Below, one piece after another: positions 51,097-59,636 of a stretch of 64,000 nt of DNA. Position 1 is the stretch's first letter, and each line of letters begins with the position of its first letter. The stretch lies in the NCBI GenBank assembly GCA_036723975.1, contig DAIMGJ010000001.1:1-64000 (forward strand), written 5' to 3'. Made by a program: the position numbers and the translations under genes. Source of the stretch: JAILEN01 sp036723975 (GTDB lineage: Bacteria > Bacillota > Clostridia > Lachnospirales > Lachnospiraceae). The notes under the pieces are model-generated. The model saw only the letters and a program-made list of their open reading frames with translations, searched no databases and had not been told where the DNA came from.

Positions 51097-52251
51097 TTAT
51101 GCCAAAAGTGCTTTCTTTAATGCTTCAAATTGAGCCTTGTTCTCTTCATGGGCTTTGGTCTTTAATGTTACCTGTTCCTCCAACACGGTAACATCCTTCA
51201 TAGCTTCTAACTGTTCCCGCATCTTCTTTCCGGAAACCGGAGCCCAGGAACCGTTTTCAATCAACCCGATGGTACGGTTCTGGAAGTTTTTGATGGAAAG
51301 ATGATAAATCAAATCCTGCATTGCGGGGAACAAGTTTCCGTCATAGGTAATCGCAGCAAGTACAATCTTTTTGTACTGGAAACATTTTTCCACTGCTTCG
51401 GATACGTCTTCACGGCAAAGATCCAGTACCTTAACCTCGGCACCTGCTGCCTTTAACTCTTCCGCAAACTCCTCTGCGGCTTTTTTCGTATTTCCGTGGG
51501 CAGATGCATGGCACACCAAGATTCCGTCAATCTCCGGTTCATAAGAAGACCAGATTTGATACTTGTTTAAGTATGGGCTCAAATCTCCGGACAATACCGG
51601 TCCGTGAAGAGGACAAATCTTTTCAATATCCAGTCCGGCAGCTTTTTTCAACAATGCCTGCACGCTTGCGCCGTACTTACCCACAATGTTTAAGAAATAA
51701 TGGCTGGCTTCCTGTTCCCACGGAACATTATTTTTAATCGCTCCAAAGGTTCCGAATCCGTCAGCAGAGAACAAAATCTTTTCAGAAGACTCATAGGTCA
51801 CCATAACTTCCGGCCAGTGCACCATAGGTGCCATCACAAACGTAAGGGTATGACTTCCAAGCTCCAGCGTATCTCCCTCGGAAACCGCCATTACGTTTTC
51901 CAAGTCAAAATCAAAAAACTGAGGAAACATAGGCTTTGCTTTCGCAGAGCATACTACGGTAATCCCCGGATATTTCTCCACAAGCTTCTGCACACATCCG
52001 GAATGATCCGGCTCCAAATGCTGTACCACCAGATAGTCCGGTGTCTTTCCGGCCAAAGCCTTATCCAGATTTGCAAACCAATCCTCTGCGCCTCGCTTAT
52101 CCACAGTATCCATAATTGCAATCTTATCATCCAAAATCACATAGGAGTTGTAAGAGATTCCCACCTCTTCCTCCATCGGATACTGACTTTCAAAAAAATC
52201 AATGGTGGTATCATCCACACCTACATATAAGATGCTCTTTGTTACTTCCAT
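51097..52251 (-). CDS. Flavodiiron protein (FprA type A)
   Basis: A 384-residue cytosolic flavodiiron protein reducing O2 and/or NO. The N-terminal beta-lactamase-like domain has the diiron ligands HLEPDH, MVHWPEV, SADGFG and PLHGPVLS. The C-terminal flavodoxin domain (about 250-384) binds FMN with CHASAHGNTKKAAEEFAEEL. There is no rubredoxin domain, so it is class A. Start ATG at 52251 after AAGGAG; an upstream ATG lies ahead of this site. It protects an anaerobe from oxygen. Confidence 0.95.
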   Translation of the reverse strand: MEVTKSILYVGVDDTTIDFFESQYPMEEEVGISYNSYVILDDKIAIMDTVDKRGAEDWFANLDKALAGKTPDYLVVQHLEPDHSGCVQKLVEKYPGITVVCSAKAKPMFPQFFDFDLENVMAVSEGDTLELGSHTLTFVMAPMVHWPEVMVTYESSEKILFSADGFGTFGAIKNNVPWEQEASHYFLNIVGKYGASVQALLKKAAGLDIEKICPLHGPVLSGDLSPYLNKYQIWSSYEPEIDGILVCHASAHGNTKKAAEEFAEELKAAGAEVKVLDLCREDVSEAVEKCFQYKKIVLAAITYDGNLFPAMQDLIYHLSIKNFQNRTIGLIENGSWAPVSGKKMREQLEAMKDVTVLEEQVTLKTKAHEENKAQFEALKKALLA

Positions 52252-52278
52252 AAAAAAACTCCTTCCCATTTCAACTCT

Positions 52279-52923
52279 CTATTTTGCATGCCCAAATTGA
52301 GGAACCAAATCTTTTAAATTTTCCCAATCAATTTTTTCGTCTTTGTAAAAGAATTCTCTCTCATGTTCGCCGATTTCACGAATCACTTTGCATGGATTTC
52401 CTGCCGCAACCACATTTGTGGGGATATCCTTTGTCACCACGCTTCCGCCACCAATCACAGAATAGTCTCCAATGGTAACCCCCGGACAAATCACTACATT
52501 TGCGCCAATCCAAACACAACGTCCGATATGAACGTCTTTATTATACTGAAGCATCTTCTCCCGCAACTGGGGATTTAACGGATGATTTGCTGTTGCCACA
52601 CACACATTGGGACCAAACATGGTTTTATCACCGACATATATATTGCCGTCATCAACCAAAGTAAGGTTGAAATTGGCATATACCAAATTTCCGAAATGGC
52701 AATGCTTTCCTCCCCAATTTGCTCGAAAAGGAGGCTCGATATAGCAACCTCTTCCGATGCTTCCAAACATCTCTTTTAAAAGTTCCTGCCGCTTCTCCAG
52801 TTCTGACGGTCTGGTTGCATTAAAGTCATAAAGCTTTTCCAAGCAAACTACCTGTTCCTGCTCAATCTCCGGGTCTGCAGAATCGTAAATCAGTCCCGCC
52901 AACATTCTCTCTTTCTGTGTCAT
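52279..52923 (-). CDS. Maltose/galactoside O-acetyltransferase family
   Basis: A 214-residue left-handed beta-helix acetyltransferase. The N-terminal MTQKERMLAGLIYDSADPE is typical of maltose/galactoside acetyltransferases, and hexapeptide repeats end in ANVVICPGVTIGDYSVIGGGSVVTKDIP with the catalytic His in ATANHPLNP. The sugar substrate is unknown. Part of the long operon. Confidence 0.88.
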   Translation of the reverse strand: MTQKERMLAGLIYDSADPEIEQEQVVCLEKLYDFNATRPSELEKRQELLKEMFGSIGRGCYIEPPFRANWGGKHCHFGNLVYANFNLTLVDDGNIYVGDKTMFGPNVCVATANHPLNPQLREKMLQYNKDVHIGRCVWIGANVVICPGVTIGDYSVIGGGSVVTKDIPTNVVAAGNPCKVIREIGEHEREFFYKDEKIDWENLKDLVPQFGHAK

Positions 52924-52939
52924 TCCTCAAATCTTCTCC

Positions 52940-53734
52940 TTAGTTTTTCTTTAAAACATCCACCGTATGAGCCGCCGCCCCGATTAAATCACTGCGTTCG
53001 CAAATACTTTCCACATAAGAAACGAATTCCTCAAACTCTTCTTCACTCAATTGATTTAAAAAAGGACGCATATAATTAGCAGGCCCGTCCGGCGTAAACA
53101 GGCACACTCTGTTAATTTCTAAGTCTTCCCTTAAACGGTTGATTGTTTCGATTCGCACATAATCATAGAGGTGTTCTTCCTTTGATATGCACTGATAATC
53201 CCCGGTCAGGCGCCCCTCTTCTTTTACCTCTTTGATATGACGTTCTTTAAATCCGTAGGTTAAAATCCCATATTCATTCATGAGATATGCAACAAATATT
53301 ATCCCGTCTTTTTTACAAATGCGCTTTGCCTCTGACAAAGCTTTTAACTTATCCTCATAAGAAAACAAATGATACATGGGTCCCAAAAGCAAAACCACAT
53401 CACACGATGCCTCTTCCATTCGTTTTAGTTTGAGGGCATTTCCTTTGTAGCAGTTTAACGTCGGGCACTTTTGTTTCATAATACCTAAATTATGTTGCAC
53501 CAATTCCACCGCCGTCACATCATAGCCTTCTAAAAATAAAGGGATGGCATAACGACCGGTTCCGGCGCCAATATCTGCAATGACGATGTCGCTTTTTTCA
53601 CGACCGGTTGCTTCAAGCTTTTCCAGCTCGCGTTTTATATACTTCATCGTGAGGCGATATTCCACCTGGCCGTGGCGGGAATCCAACCGTTTTTCCTCGT
53701 AAAATTTATTGTAATGTTCTTCTATGTAACTCAT
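52940..53734 (-). CDS. Class I SAM-dependent methyltransferase
   Basis: A 264-residue methyltransferase with motif I ADIGAGTGRYAIPL and acidic VTAVELVQHN. LLLGPMYHLF in the substrate region and the order of motifs fit small-molecule or protein methyltransferases. The substrate is unknown. Overlaps the preceding membrane-protein gene by 4 bases (ATGA). Confidence 0.82.
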   Translation of the reverse strand: MSYIEEHYNKFYEEKRLDSRHGQVEYRLTMKYIKRELEKLEATGREKSDIVIADIGAGTGRYAIPLFLEGYDVTAVELVQHNLGIMKQKCPTLNCYKGNALKLKRMEEASCDVVLLLGPMYHLFSYEDKLKALSEAKRICKKDGIIFVAYLMNEYGILTYGFKERHIKEVKEEGRLTGDYQCISKEEHLYDYVRIETINRLREDLEINRVCLFTPDGPANYMRPFLNQLSEEEFEEFVSYVESICERSDLIGAAAHTVDVLKKN

Positions 53735-54627
53735 TTTGTATTAGCTTTTAATTCTTTGGTAGAACGTATAATCATTTTTACACCAATGATAAAGGAATAA
53801 AAAAACACCACAATTCCTACAACAAGGTTGGCGTAGAATCGCCCCATATGGTCATCCGGCAAAAGGGACAACATGGTGGTCTGCAACGTATACATCGCCA
53901 TGATTCCGATAATCATATCCAACACTTTGGCTGCGGAAAAAATCTTGTTTTTGTTGTCTTGGTATTTTTTTGCATTGGTAAATCCGGTAACAAATCGATA
54001 AATCGCAAAAAGTGCAATACTCATAATCAATGCCGGATGATACGGGAAATACTGATTTTCAAAAGTCATAAGCAGCGCCATGGCACCTATAAAAAGATTC
54101 AAAAACAAAATCGCAAATCCCACCCAACGATAGGTATGCATCTGCCGTCTGTATAGACGCTCTCCTTTGTATCCTTTGCGTTTATAATAAAAATCCCTTC
54201 GGGACATAATCATGCGAATCATCATAACCACAAAATTATAACCCGCCAACGCAAAAAACCAAAAGGAATCGTATGCCCAACCTGCCCAAATGTAAAACAC
54301 CAGCATCATAAAACTGATAAAGGTGCTCCAATACAGGAATACTCGAAACCGAAAATTCTTCTCCCTCATCATATGATCGATCAAGGGGATTCTATGTCCG
54401 ATTTCTTTGAGCTTTGTCCAAATCTCCCGACGATTAATCACCGTAACCTGAATACCGTAAAGAACATACAGAATCGCCAAAAGGTGCATCAAGTCCCACT
54501 GAAATGTCATTATAAGAATCGGCAGTAACAACACTGCTGCTGTAGCAATCACCAAAGCCGGCAGTGCCGAAATAACCGATATTTTGCGCAATATATCTTT
54601 TAATCTTTTATACTTTTCTCTGATCAT
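53731..54627 (-). CDS. Multi-pass membrane protein of unknown function
   Basis: A 298-residue protein, not recognised. I count about seven to eight hydrophobic segments, in an AVVLLLPILIMTFQW... arrangement, with basic loops such as SRRDFYYKRKGYKGERLYRRQ. The start is placed at ATG 54627 (MIREKYKRLKD), overlapping the cysE stop by 20 bases. No good ribosome-binding site precedes it, so coupling to cysE is likely. It belongs to the operon with cysE and the methyltransferase. Confidence 0.7.
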   Translation of the reverse strand: MIREKYKRLKDILRKISVISALPALVIATAAVLLLPILIMTFQWDLMHLLAILYVLYGIQVTVINRREIWTKLKEIGHRIPLIDHMMREKNFRFRVFLYWSTFISFMMLVFYIWAGWAYDSFWFFALAGYNFVVMMIRMIMSRRDFYYKRKGYKGERLYRRQMHTYRWVGFAILFLNLFIGAMALLMTFENQYFPYHPALIMSIALFAIYRFVTGFTNAKKYQDNKNKIFSAAKVLDMIIGIMAMYTLQTTMLSLLPDDHMGRFYANLVVGIVVFFYSFIIGVKMIIRSTKELKANTK

Positions 54628-55495
54628 TTTTAATTGTAACCCGGGTATTGGCCGGTAGTGACTCCGTAATAAATGCATTTGATCCGATAACCGATCCCTC
54701 TCCGATTACCGTATCTCCACCTAAAATAGATGCTCCGGAATAAATGGTAACATTATCCTCAATGGTAGGATGTCTCCGTACTCCATGCAATGCCTGCCCT
54801 CCACTGGTGGAAAGAGCCCCCAATGTAACTCCCTGATAAACTTTTACATGCTCTCCGATTACCGTGGAAGAACCGACCACAACACCGGTACCGTGATCGA
54901 TAAAGAAGTACTTACCAATCGTTGCTCCCGGATGAATATCAATCCCCGTTTTGGAATGCGCATACTCCGTCATCATTCTGGGAATCAACGGAACCCCCAA
55001 CAACCACAACTCATGTGCCAGGCGGTTGATAGTGGTTGCCAGCAATCCCGGATAACTAAGGATAATTTCATCTTTGTTGCATGCCGCCGGATCGCCTTCA
55101 AAAGTCGCCTCCAAATCTGTCTGCACATATTCTCGAATCATTGGAATCTTTGAGAAAAACTTCAGCGTAATCTCATAGGCATCTTCCTCTATTTTCTTTT
55201 CATCCGGCTCCGTATCGCAATCATACTTTAAAACTATGGCAATCTGCTTGCTTAATTTGTAAAGCACATCCTCAATCAAAACTGTAAGATTACCGCGAAG
55301 ATTATAACTTTTATAGACTTTATCCCGATAGTATCCCGGATACACAATGTGAATCAGTTTATTCACAATCTCCTTAATTGCCATTCGATCCGGCTGATCG
55401 TATACCTTTAAGGTATCGATATCCTTTCCCATTTCGTAATCCGCCAGTATCTGCTCAACAATTTGATTTACTTCTTTGTTTTCAAGTGATTTCAT
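54608..55495 (-). CDS. cysE: Serine O-acetyltransferase (EpsC/CysE type)
   Basis: A 295-residue serine acetyltransferase, first step of cysteine synthesis. An N-terminal helical domain (about 1-150) is followed by hexapeptide repeats (DIHPGATIGKYFFIDHGTGVVVG, HVKVYQGVTLGALS). The catalytic His/Asp pair is in FIDHGTG. The long N-terminus places it in the EpsC-type group. No cysteine synthase gene is nearby. Confidence 0.9.
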   Translation of the reverse strand: MKSLENKEVNQIVEQILADYEMGKDIDTLKVYDQPDRMAIKEIVNKLIHIVYPGYYRDKVYKSYNLRGNLTVLIEDVLYKLSKQIAIVLKYDCDTEPDEKKIEEDAYEITLKFFSKIPMIREYVQTDLEATFEGDPAACNKDEIILSYPGLLATTINRLAHELWLLGVPLIPRMMTEYAHSKTGIDIHPGATIGKYFFIDHGTGVVVGSSTVIGEHVKVYQGVTLGALSTSGGQALHGVRRHPTIEDNVTIYSGASILGGDTVIGEGSVIGSNAFITESLPANTRVTIKNDQRKV

Positions 55496-55504
55496 TTTGT
55501 CCTC

Positions 55505-56263
55505 TTATCTTCGGTTGGCAAAAAAATCGTCCACCGTTCGTATGATTTCTATAGGTTCCATGGTTTTCAACAAATATCCGTTAGGCTTTAATGCCATAAC
55601 ATCCATAATACTCTTTTTGTCGTTTTTTCCTGTCAAAAATATTACCGGCACATCCGCAAATTCTTTTTCAGATCGAATCATTTCCAGCACTTGGCGTCCG
55701 TCTATAATCGGCATCTCATAATCCAATAAGATTAAATCCGGTTTTTTTAGAGTCATGGACTTAATCGCCATAGTTCCCGAATTCGCAAGAACCACCTGAT
55801 ATTTGTCCCCAAGCCATTCCCGAACACTTCGAAGATATGCTCCGGAATCATCCACAACCAAAATGCTTTGTCGATCCTCAAACGACAATCGATCCACATC
55901 CATTCGGATGTTTATTGCAACCGTCTTTATGTCAATCGGACGAATGTAGGATTCCCGAACCGTATGGGGCGGCAAAATTGCCATAGCTCGATCAATCTCT
56001 TCTTTCTGGCCCAGCAAAAAAATAGGTATATCCTCCCGAAGGACACACTCCTTCACACTCTCCAACTTGTTTGCGGCATGGAAAATGTTGTCATTCAAAA
56101 ACAAAAGCATACCCACCACCAATCGTTGAGCAGCCGCTTCCAAGGCTTCTTTTTCTGCCGGAACCTGTACAACCTTAAATCCATTGTCCGAAAGGTTTTC
56201 AACAATGGAATCATTGAGATAGTTTTTACCTTCGGCAACAAATAAAATATTATCTCGTCTCAT
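55505..56263 (-). CDS. Response regulator with two receiver-like domains
   Basis: A 252-residue protein with no DNA-binding output domain. The C-terminal receiver (about 134-252) has DD (ILVVDDSGAYLR), the phospho-acceptor Asp181 in LILLDYEMPIIDG, T in VIFLTGK and the late Lys. The N-terminal half resembles a receiver fold (ILFVAEG..., IFLLGQ) but lacks the acceptor Asp. Start ATG at 56263 after AAGGGG. It lies 10 bases after the hybrid kinase gene and is probably its partner. Confidence 0.85.
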   Translation of the reverse strand: MRRDNILFVAEGKNYLNDSIVENLSDNGFKVVQVPAEKEALEAAAQRLVVGMLLFLNDNIFHAANKLESVKECVLREDIPIFLLGQKEEIDRAMAILPPHTVRESYIRPIDIKTVAINIRMDVDRLSFEDRQSILVVDDSGAYLRSVREWLGDKYQVVLANSGTMAIKSMTLKKPDLILLDYEMPIIDGRQVLEMIRSEKEFADVPVIFLTGKNDKKSIMDVMALKPNGYLLKTMEPIEIIRTVDDFFANRR

Positions 56264-56273
56264 ATTCTTCCCC

Positions 56274-58142
56274 TTATTTGCTAAGTTCATCAATCAACTC
56301 TGTCGTTTCGTTGATGACATCCTCCATAGCAACATCCGCTACCAGTGCACGTAGTTTTTTCATCCGTTCTTTGTATTCATCCGGAACCGCAAAAGTATTT
56401 AACTTCTCCATTCCGGCATCCGCTCCGTCTAAATCAAATCCATCAATCGCATCACGGATTTCTTTTAATACAGTAACGATTTCCTCGTTTGAAACCACAT
56501 CTTTTTGCTGTTCCTCATTGGAAAATGCATAGGGTTTCAATATGGGTTTATAACTTTCAAAATGGGCCAAAACCCCTGGGGTCTTTGACTGAATCTCCGA
56601 AAGGTTTTTTGCATCGCCAAGCTGTTCCAGTTCATAAAACTCTTCCGACAGTTTCATAGCGCCGATCAGCCTTGCGGTGTTTTTTAACGCATGAACCTCT
56701 ACGGTATAGGAAGCGATATCACCTCCGGCAATATCGTCCTCAATTTTTTTCTTTTTGAAATCAATAATATGATAAAAATCGGAAAGCATCTCCATCCAAC
56801 GTTTCTTTGATCCGGAATACTTTACACCCTCATCGGAATCAATGCCCTCCATCTGCGGAAGGTTCTTTTCAACCCTCACTTCAAACGTGGCTTCCTCCGT
56901 TTTTACCAAAAGGTTCTTCGGCAACCATTTCTTTGCAACAGCAATAATGTCATTTGGCTTAATGGGTTTTTCCAAGTAATCATTCATCCCTTCAGCCTTA
57001 AAAATCTGTTTGGTCTGTTCGATTACATTTGCGCTTAACGCAATCATGGGAATCTCACGATACTTTCCGTTTTCAATTTCCCGAATCTTTTTTACAGTTT
57101 CCAAGCCGTTTAATCCCGGCATCATATAATCCATAAAAACCAGATCATAAGCTTCTTTTTGAATCTTTTCTATGGCTTCTTCACCGCTCGTAGCGGTATC
57201 TGTCTGAATCTTTGTGGGAGCCAAGTGCCCGCACGCCACCGTAAGATTAATCTCGTTATCATCAACAATCAGTGCCCGTGCCTGCGGTGCAACAAAGTGA
57301 AAATCGTCTATTACATTCTCGGACATATCAATGGGCTTGCGGTCAATCACCTTTTGAGGGATTACAAAGAATACTTCCGTCCCCTTCCCTTTTTCACTGG
57401 AGACTTGGATTCCGCCATTCATGATTTCAACCAGACGCCTTACAATCGGAAGTTCAAATCCGCTTCCCGAGTCATTTAAATCTTCATCGAGTATTTCTTT
57501 TCCGCCAAATGGTTCAAAGAGTTTCTTCACCTGTTCATCACTAAATCCAAGTCCGGTATCCCGTACGGAAAAAAAAAGATTTACTTGATTGGAGTCATCT
57601 TTAATATCTGCATAGATTTTCAGGAAAATACTACCTTCCTTGGTAAAACGAATGGCATTATCAATAACGCCTTTAAGAATCTGCTTTAAACGGCCGGAAT
57701 CCCCATAAAGGCGAGCCGGCATATCCGGATCAATATCCAAATGTTCGCGTATTTCTTTCCCACCGGTGCGAATTCGCATTTGTGCATCCACATCCGTAAG
57801 TAACTCAACCATACTATACTCATGCTCTTCCAGTGGAACGGTTTCGTGTCGTAAATAAGAATAATCCCACAAATCATTTAAGATTTGTTTTATCTCATTT
57901 CCCGCCTTTTCAATTTTTCGAAGGCATTCTTCCCTATCCGCCTCCGGAATCTTATTTTGAACTGCCAGATTTGCAAGTCCGATGGAAGCATTCAACGGCG
58001 TACGAATTCCATGATTCATCCGTTGCGTAAAAATACGGTTTTGCTCCTCTCCATAGGAAAGAGCATCCCTGAGTTTTTTATTCTCTTCCTTCAGTTCTTC
58101 GTTTTCTCTCAGAAGAGCTTCGTAGTCTTTTGTATCTCCCAT
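56274..58142 (-). CDS. Hybrid histidine kinase with receiver and HPt-like domains
   Basis: A 622-residue soluble kinase. After a coiled coil (about 5-35) come the dimerisation domain with His44 in RMNHGIRTPLNA, then the ATP-binding domain (N-box Asn162 in VIDNAIRF, VRDTGLGFSD, NDSGSGFELP). A receiver with Asp338 in VFMDYMMPGLNG follows, then an HPt-like domain with His484 in VHALKNTARLIGA. No membrane segment or sensor domain is visible. The start is ATG at 58142, six bases after GGGGG. It forms a phosphorelay with the following response regulator. Confidence 0.88.
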   Translation of the reverse strand: MGDTKDYEALLRENEELKEENKKLRDALSYGEEQNRIFTQRMNHGIRTPLNASIGLANLAVQNKIPEADREECLRKIEKAGNEIKQILNDLWDYSYLRHETVPLEEHEYSMVELLTDVDAQMRIRTGGKEIREHLDIDPDMPARLYGDSGRLKQILKGVIDNAIRFTKEGSIFLKIYADIKDDSNQVNLFFSVRDTGLGFSDEQVKKLFEPFGGKEILDEDLNDSGSGFELPIVRRLVEIMNGGIQVSSEKGKGTEVFFVIPQKVIDRKPIDMSENVIDDFHFVAPQARALIVDDNEINLTVACGHLAPTKIQTDTATSGEEAIEKIQKEAYDLVFMDYMMPGLNGLETVKKIREIENGKYREIPMIALSANVIEQTKQIFKAEGMNDYLEKPIKPNDIIAVAKKWLPKNLLVKTEEATFEVRVEKNLPQMEGIDSDEGVKYSGSKKRWMEMLSDFYHIIDFKKKKIEDDIAGGDIASYTVEVHALKNTARLIGAMKLSEEFYELEQLGDAKNLSEIQSKTPGVLAHFESYKPILKPYAFSNEEQQKDVVSNEEIVTVLKEIRDAIDGFDLDGADAGMEKLNTFAVPDEYKERMKKLRALVADVAMEDVINETTELIDELSK

Positions 58143-58181
58143 ATCCATCCCCCAAAATACAAGTGTGCAGTTTGTCCTGTT

Positions 58182-58211
58182 ATTATACCATAAGATGAAT
58201 AATATCCTCAA
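58182..58211 (-). promoter_or_regulatory. Promoter of the hybrid kinase operon
   Basis: TTGAGG (58206-58211), 18-base spacer, consensus TATAAT (58182-58187) on the minus strand. It lies inside the 3' end of the PfkB gene, about 35 bases before the kinase start codon. Confidence 0.65.
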
Positions 58212-59082
58212 ACAATGGTGGGTCATAATCGTATCCGATTCCCACGCTTCCTTCTTTTACAACCACTGTAGCCGCATGTTCCGCTGCCGCAAACAAAGCA
58301 TGTTCGATTTTTTCCTGCGGATCTTTTACATCATCATCCTCGTCCACAGACAAATAATCGGCCAAAAATGCGCCAATAAAAGAATCCCCCGCGCCCAAAG
58401 CATCAATCGCATCTATCTTGTGTACTTCATGAATGAAATAACAATCCCCGTCATAGGCATAAATCGGATCACAGCCTTGGGTTCCGATAGCAATATCGCA
58501 TCCCAAATCCACTGCTTTCTTAAGAATTCTTTGAATTTCTTCCTCGTCCAAGTGGGAACAAGAGAAAAAACCGTATTTAATATGCGGAGCGATTGCCTCG
58601 ATATCAGCATCCGTAAACGCCGCATGAAAGTCATAGCAAATGGAAATTCCGTCTCTTTCATGCAGTCTTTTTATCATCTCGTCGGAAACATCCGCCACAC
58701 GGCCCAAGGTCATCACATCATAGGTTCGGATATATTCCAACTCCTCCTCGGTAAACTGAATGGGGTGCAAATCCGTAACACCTTTTTGATTCCAGTCCAA
58801 AAAGATGCGGTCTCCGTCGTCTTTTAATTTCACCAAACTATAGCCACTGGAGCCAATCTCATGATGGCACATGGAAGTATCCACCTTAAGGTATTCCAAG
58901 GTATCTTCCAAGATTTCTCCGGCCTTATCATCACCAAAGACTCCCAAAAAACCGGCTTGCGCTCCCAAAAGCGCAGCATTGCAGGCTACGTTATATTCAT
59001 TTCCACCGGGATACATTCGATGCTTGTCCGGATAAATATCCATGGTTGCAACACCGCATCCCAATATTCTTACTTTTGACAT
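58183..59082 (-). CDS. PfkB-family carbohydrate or nucleoside kinase
   Basis: A 299-residue PfkB-fold kinase with PGGNEYNVACNAALLGA, GVFGDDKAG and the catalytic GAGDSFIGAFLADYL. It resembles fructoselysine 6-kinase-type members of the family, but substrate cannot be assigned. Its place directly after the 3H repressor and ECF transporter genes (2-base gap) suggests it phosphorylates the imported compound or a product of it. Confidence 0.82.
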   Translation of the reverse strand: MSKVRILGCGVATMDIYPDKHRMYPGGNEYNVACNAALLGAQAGFLGVFGDDKAGEILEDTLEYLKVDTSMCHHEIGSSGYSLVKLKDDGDRIFLDWNQKGVTDLHPIQFTEEELEYIRTYDVMTLGRVADVSDEMIKRLHERDGISICYDFHAAFTDADIEAIAPHIKYGFFSCSHLDEEEIQRILKKAVDLGCDIAIGTQGCDPIYAYDGDCYFIHEVHKIDAIDALGAGDSFIGAFLADYLSVDEDDDVKDPQEKIEHALFAAAEHAATVVVKEGSVGIGYDYDPPLFEDIIHLMV

Positions 59083-59084
59083 AA

Positions 59085-59636
59085 TCAGTTGTCCTTCGCC
59101 TTTTTAAACTCTACCGGTTCGTAGTCCGTCAGCGAAGCTAAAAATCCTTTTTTACTGAGTTTCTCTTGTATTACATCCAAGATTGCCTCCGAAGAAGCAG
59201 TTACCGTATGATAATGATAACCCGAAGTAACGTTTTTTAAAAGAGAAGATTTGCCACTTCGGATATCCGACATGAATTTTTCCACATCCATCCGGCTTTT
59301 GATGTTAAGATCCGCCCTAAGAAGGCCATAGGCTTTGTGATAGACAAAAACATCTTCCACGCAGCCCCCCAAGTCCACGATAAGTTTCAATTCTTCCTCG
59401 GCTTCCTCGTCGGAATGACTCACCTTAAACACACGGGTAAACGCATCTTTCTCCGCTAAGATATACCCGGTGTTGGTTGAAGTAATCTTATGCATTTTAG
59501 CACGAAGCAACGCCACATCCTGGACGATTACCTGTCGGCTTACTTCAAACCTCTGGGCAAGACTTCTTCCCGAAATCGGTTCTTTACTGTTTTTCAAGAG
59601 TTTCAGAATCTCTTCTCGTCTTTTTTCTCCACTCAT
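59085..59636 (-). CDS. 3H-domain transcriptional repressor, NiaR-like
   Basis: A 183-residue repressor. An N-terminal HTH (about 5-55, ISGRSLAQRFEVSRQVIVQDVALLRA) is followed by a 3H domain with the metal-ligand pattern H74, E81/E82, H141 and H143 (GYHYHTV). This matches NiaR, the nicotinate-responsive repressor of NAD-related genes. It overlaps the ATPase gene by 4 bases. A 20-bp palindrome at the operon promoter (63181-63200) is a likely binding site, giving self-control. Confidence 0.85.
   Translation of the reverse strand: MSGEKRREEILKLLKNSKEPISGRSLAQRFEVSRQVIVQDVALLRAKMHKITSTNTGYILAEKDAFTRVFKVSHSDEEAEEELKLIVDLGGCVEDVFVYHKAYGLLRADLNIKSRMDVEKFMSDIRSGKSSLLKNVTSGYHYHTVTASSEAILDVIQEKLSKKGFLASLTDYEPVEFKKAKDN

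Noticed and set aside
51700..52230. A 176-codon plus-strand frame
   Set aside because: Antisense to the flavodiiron gene with all metal ligands intact.
58165..58827. A 220-codon plus-strand frame
   Set aside because: Antisense to the PfkB kinase gene; no start signal.
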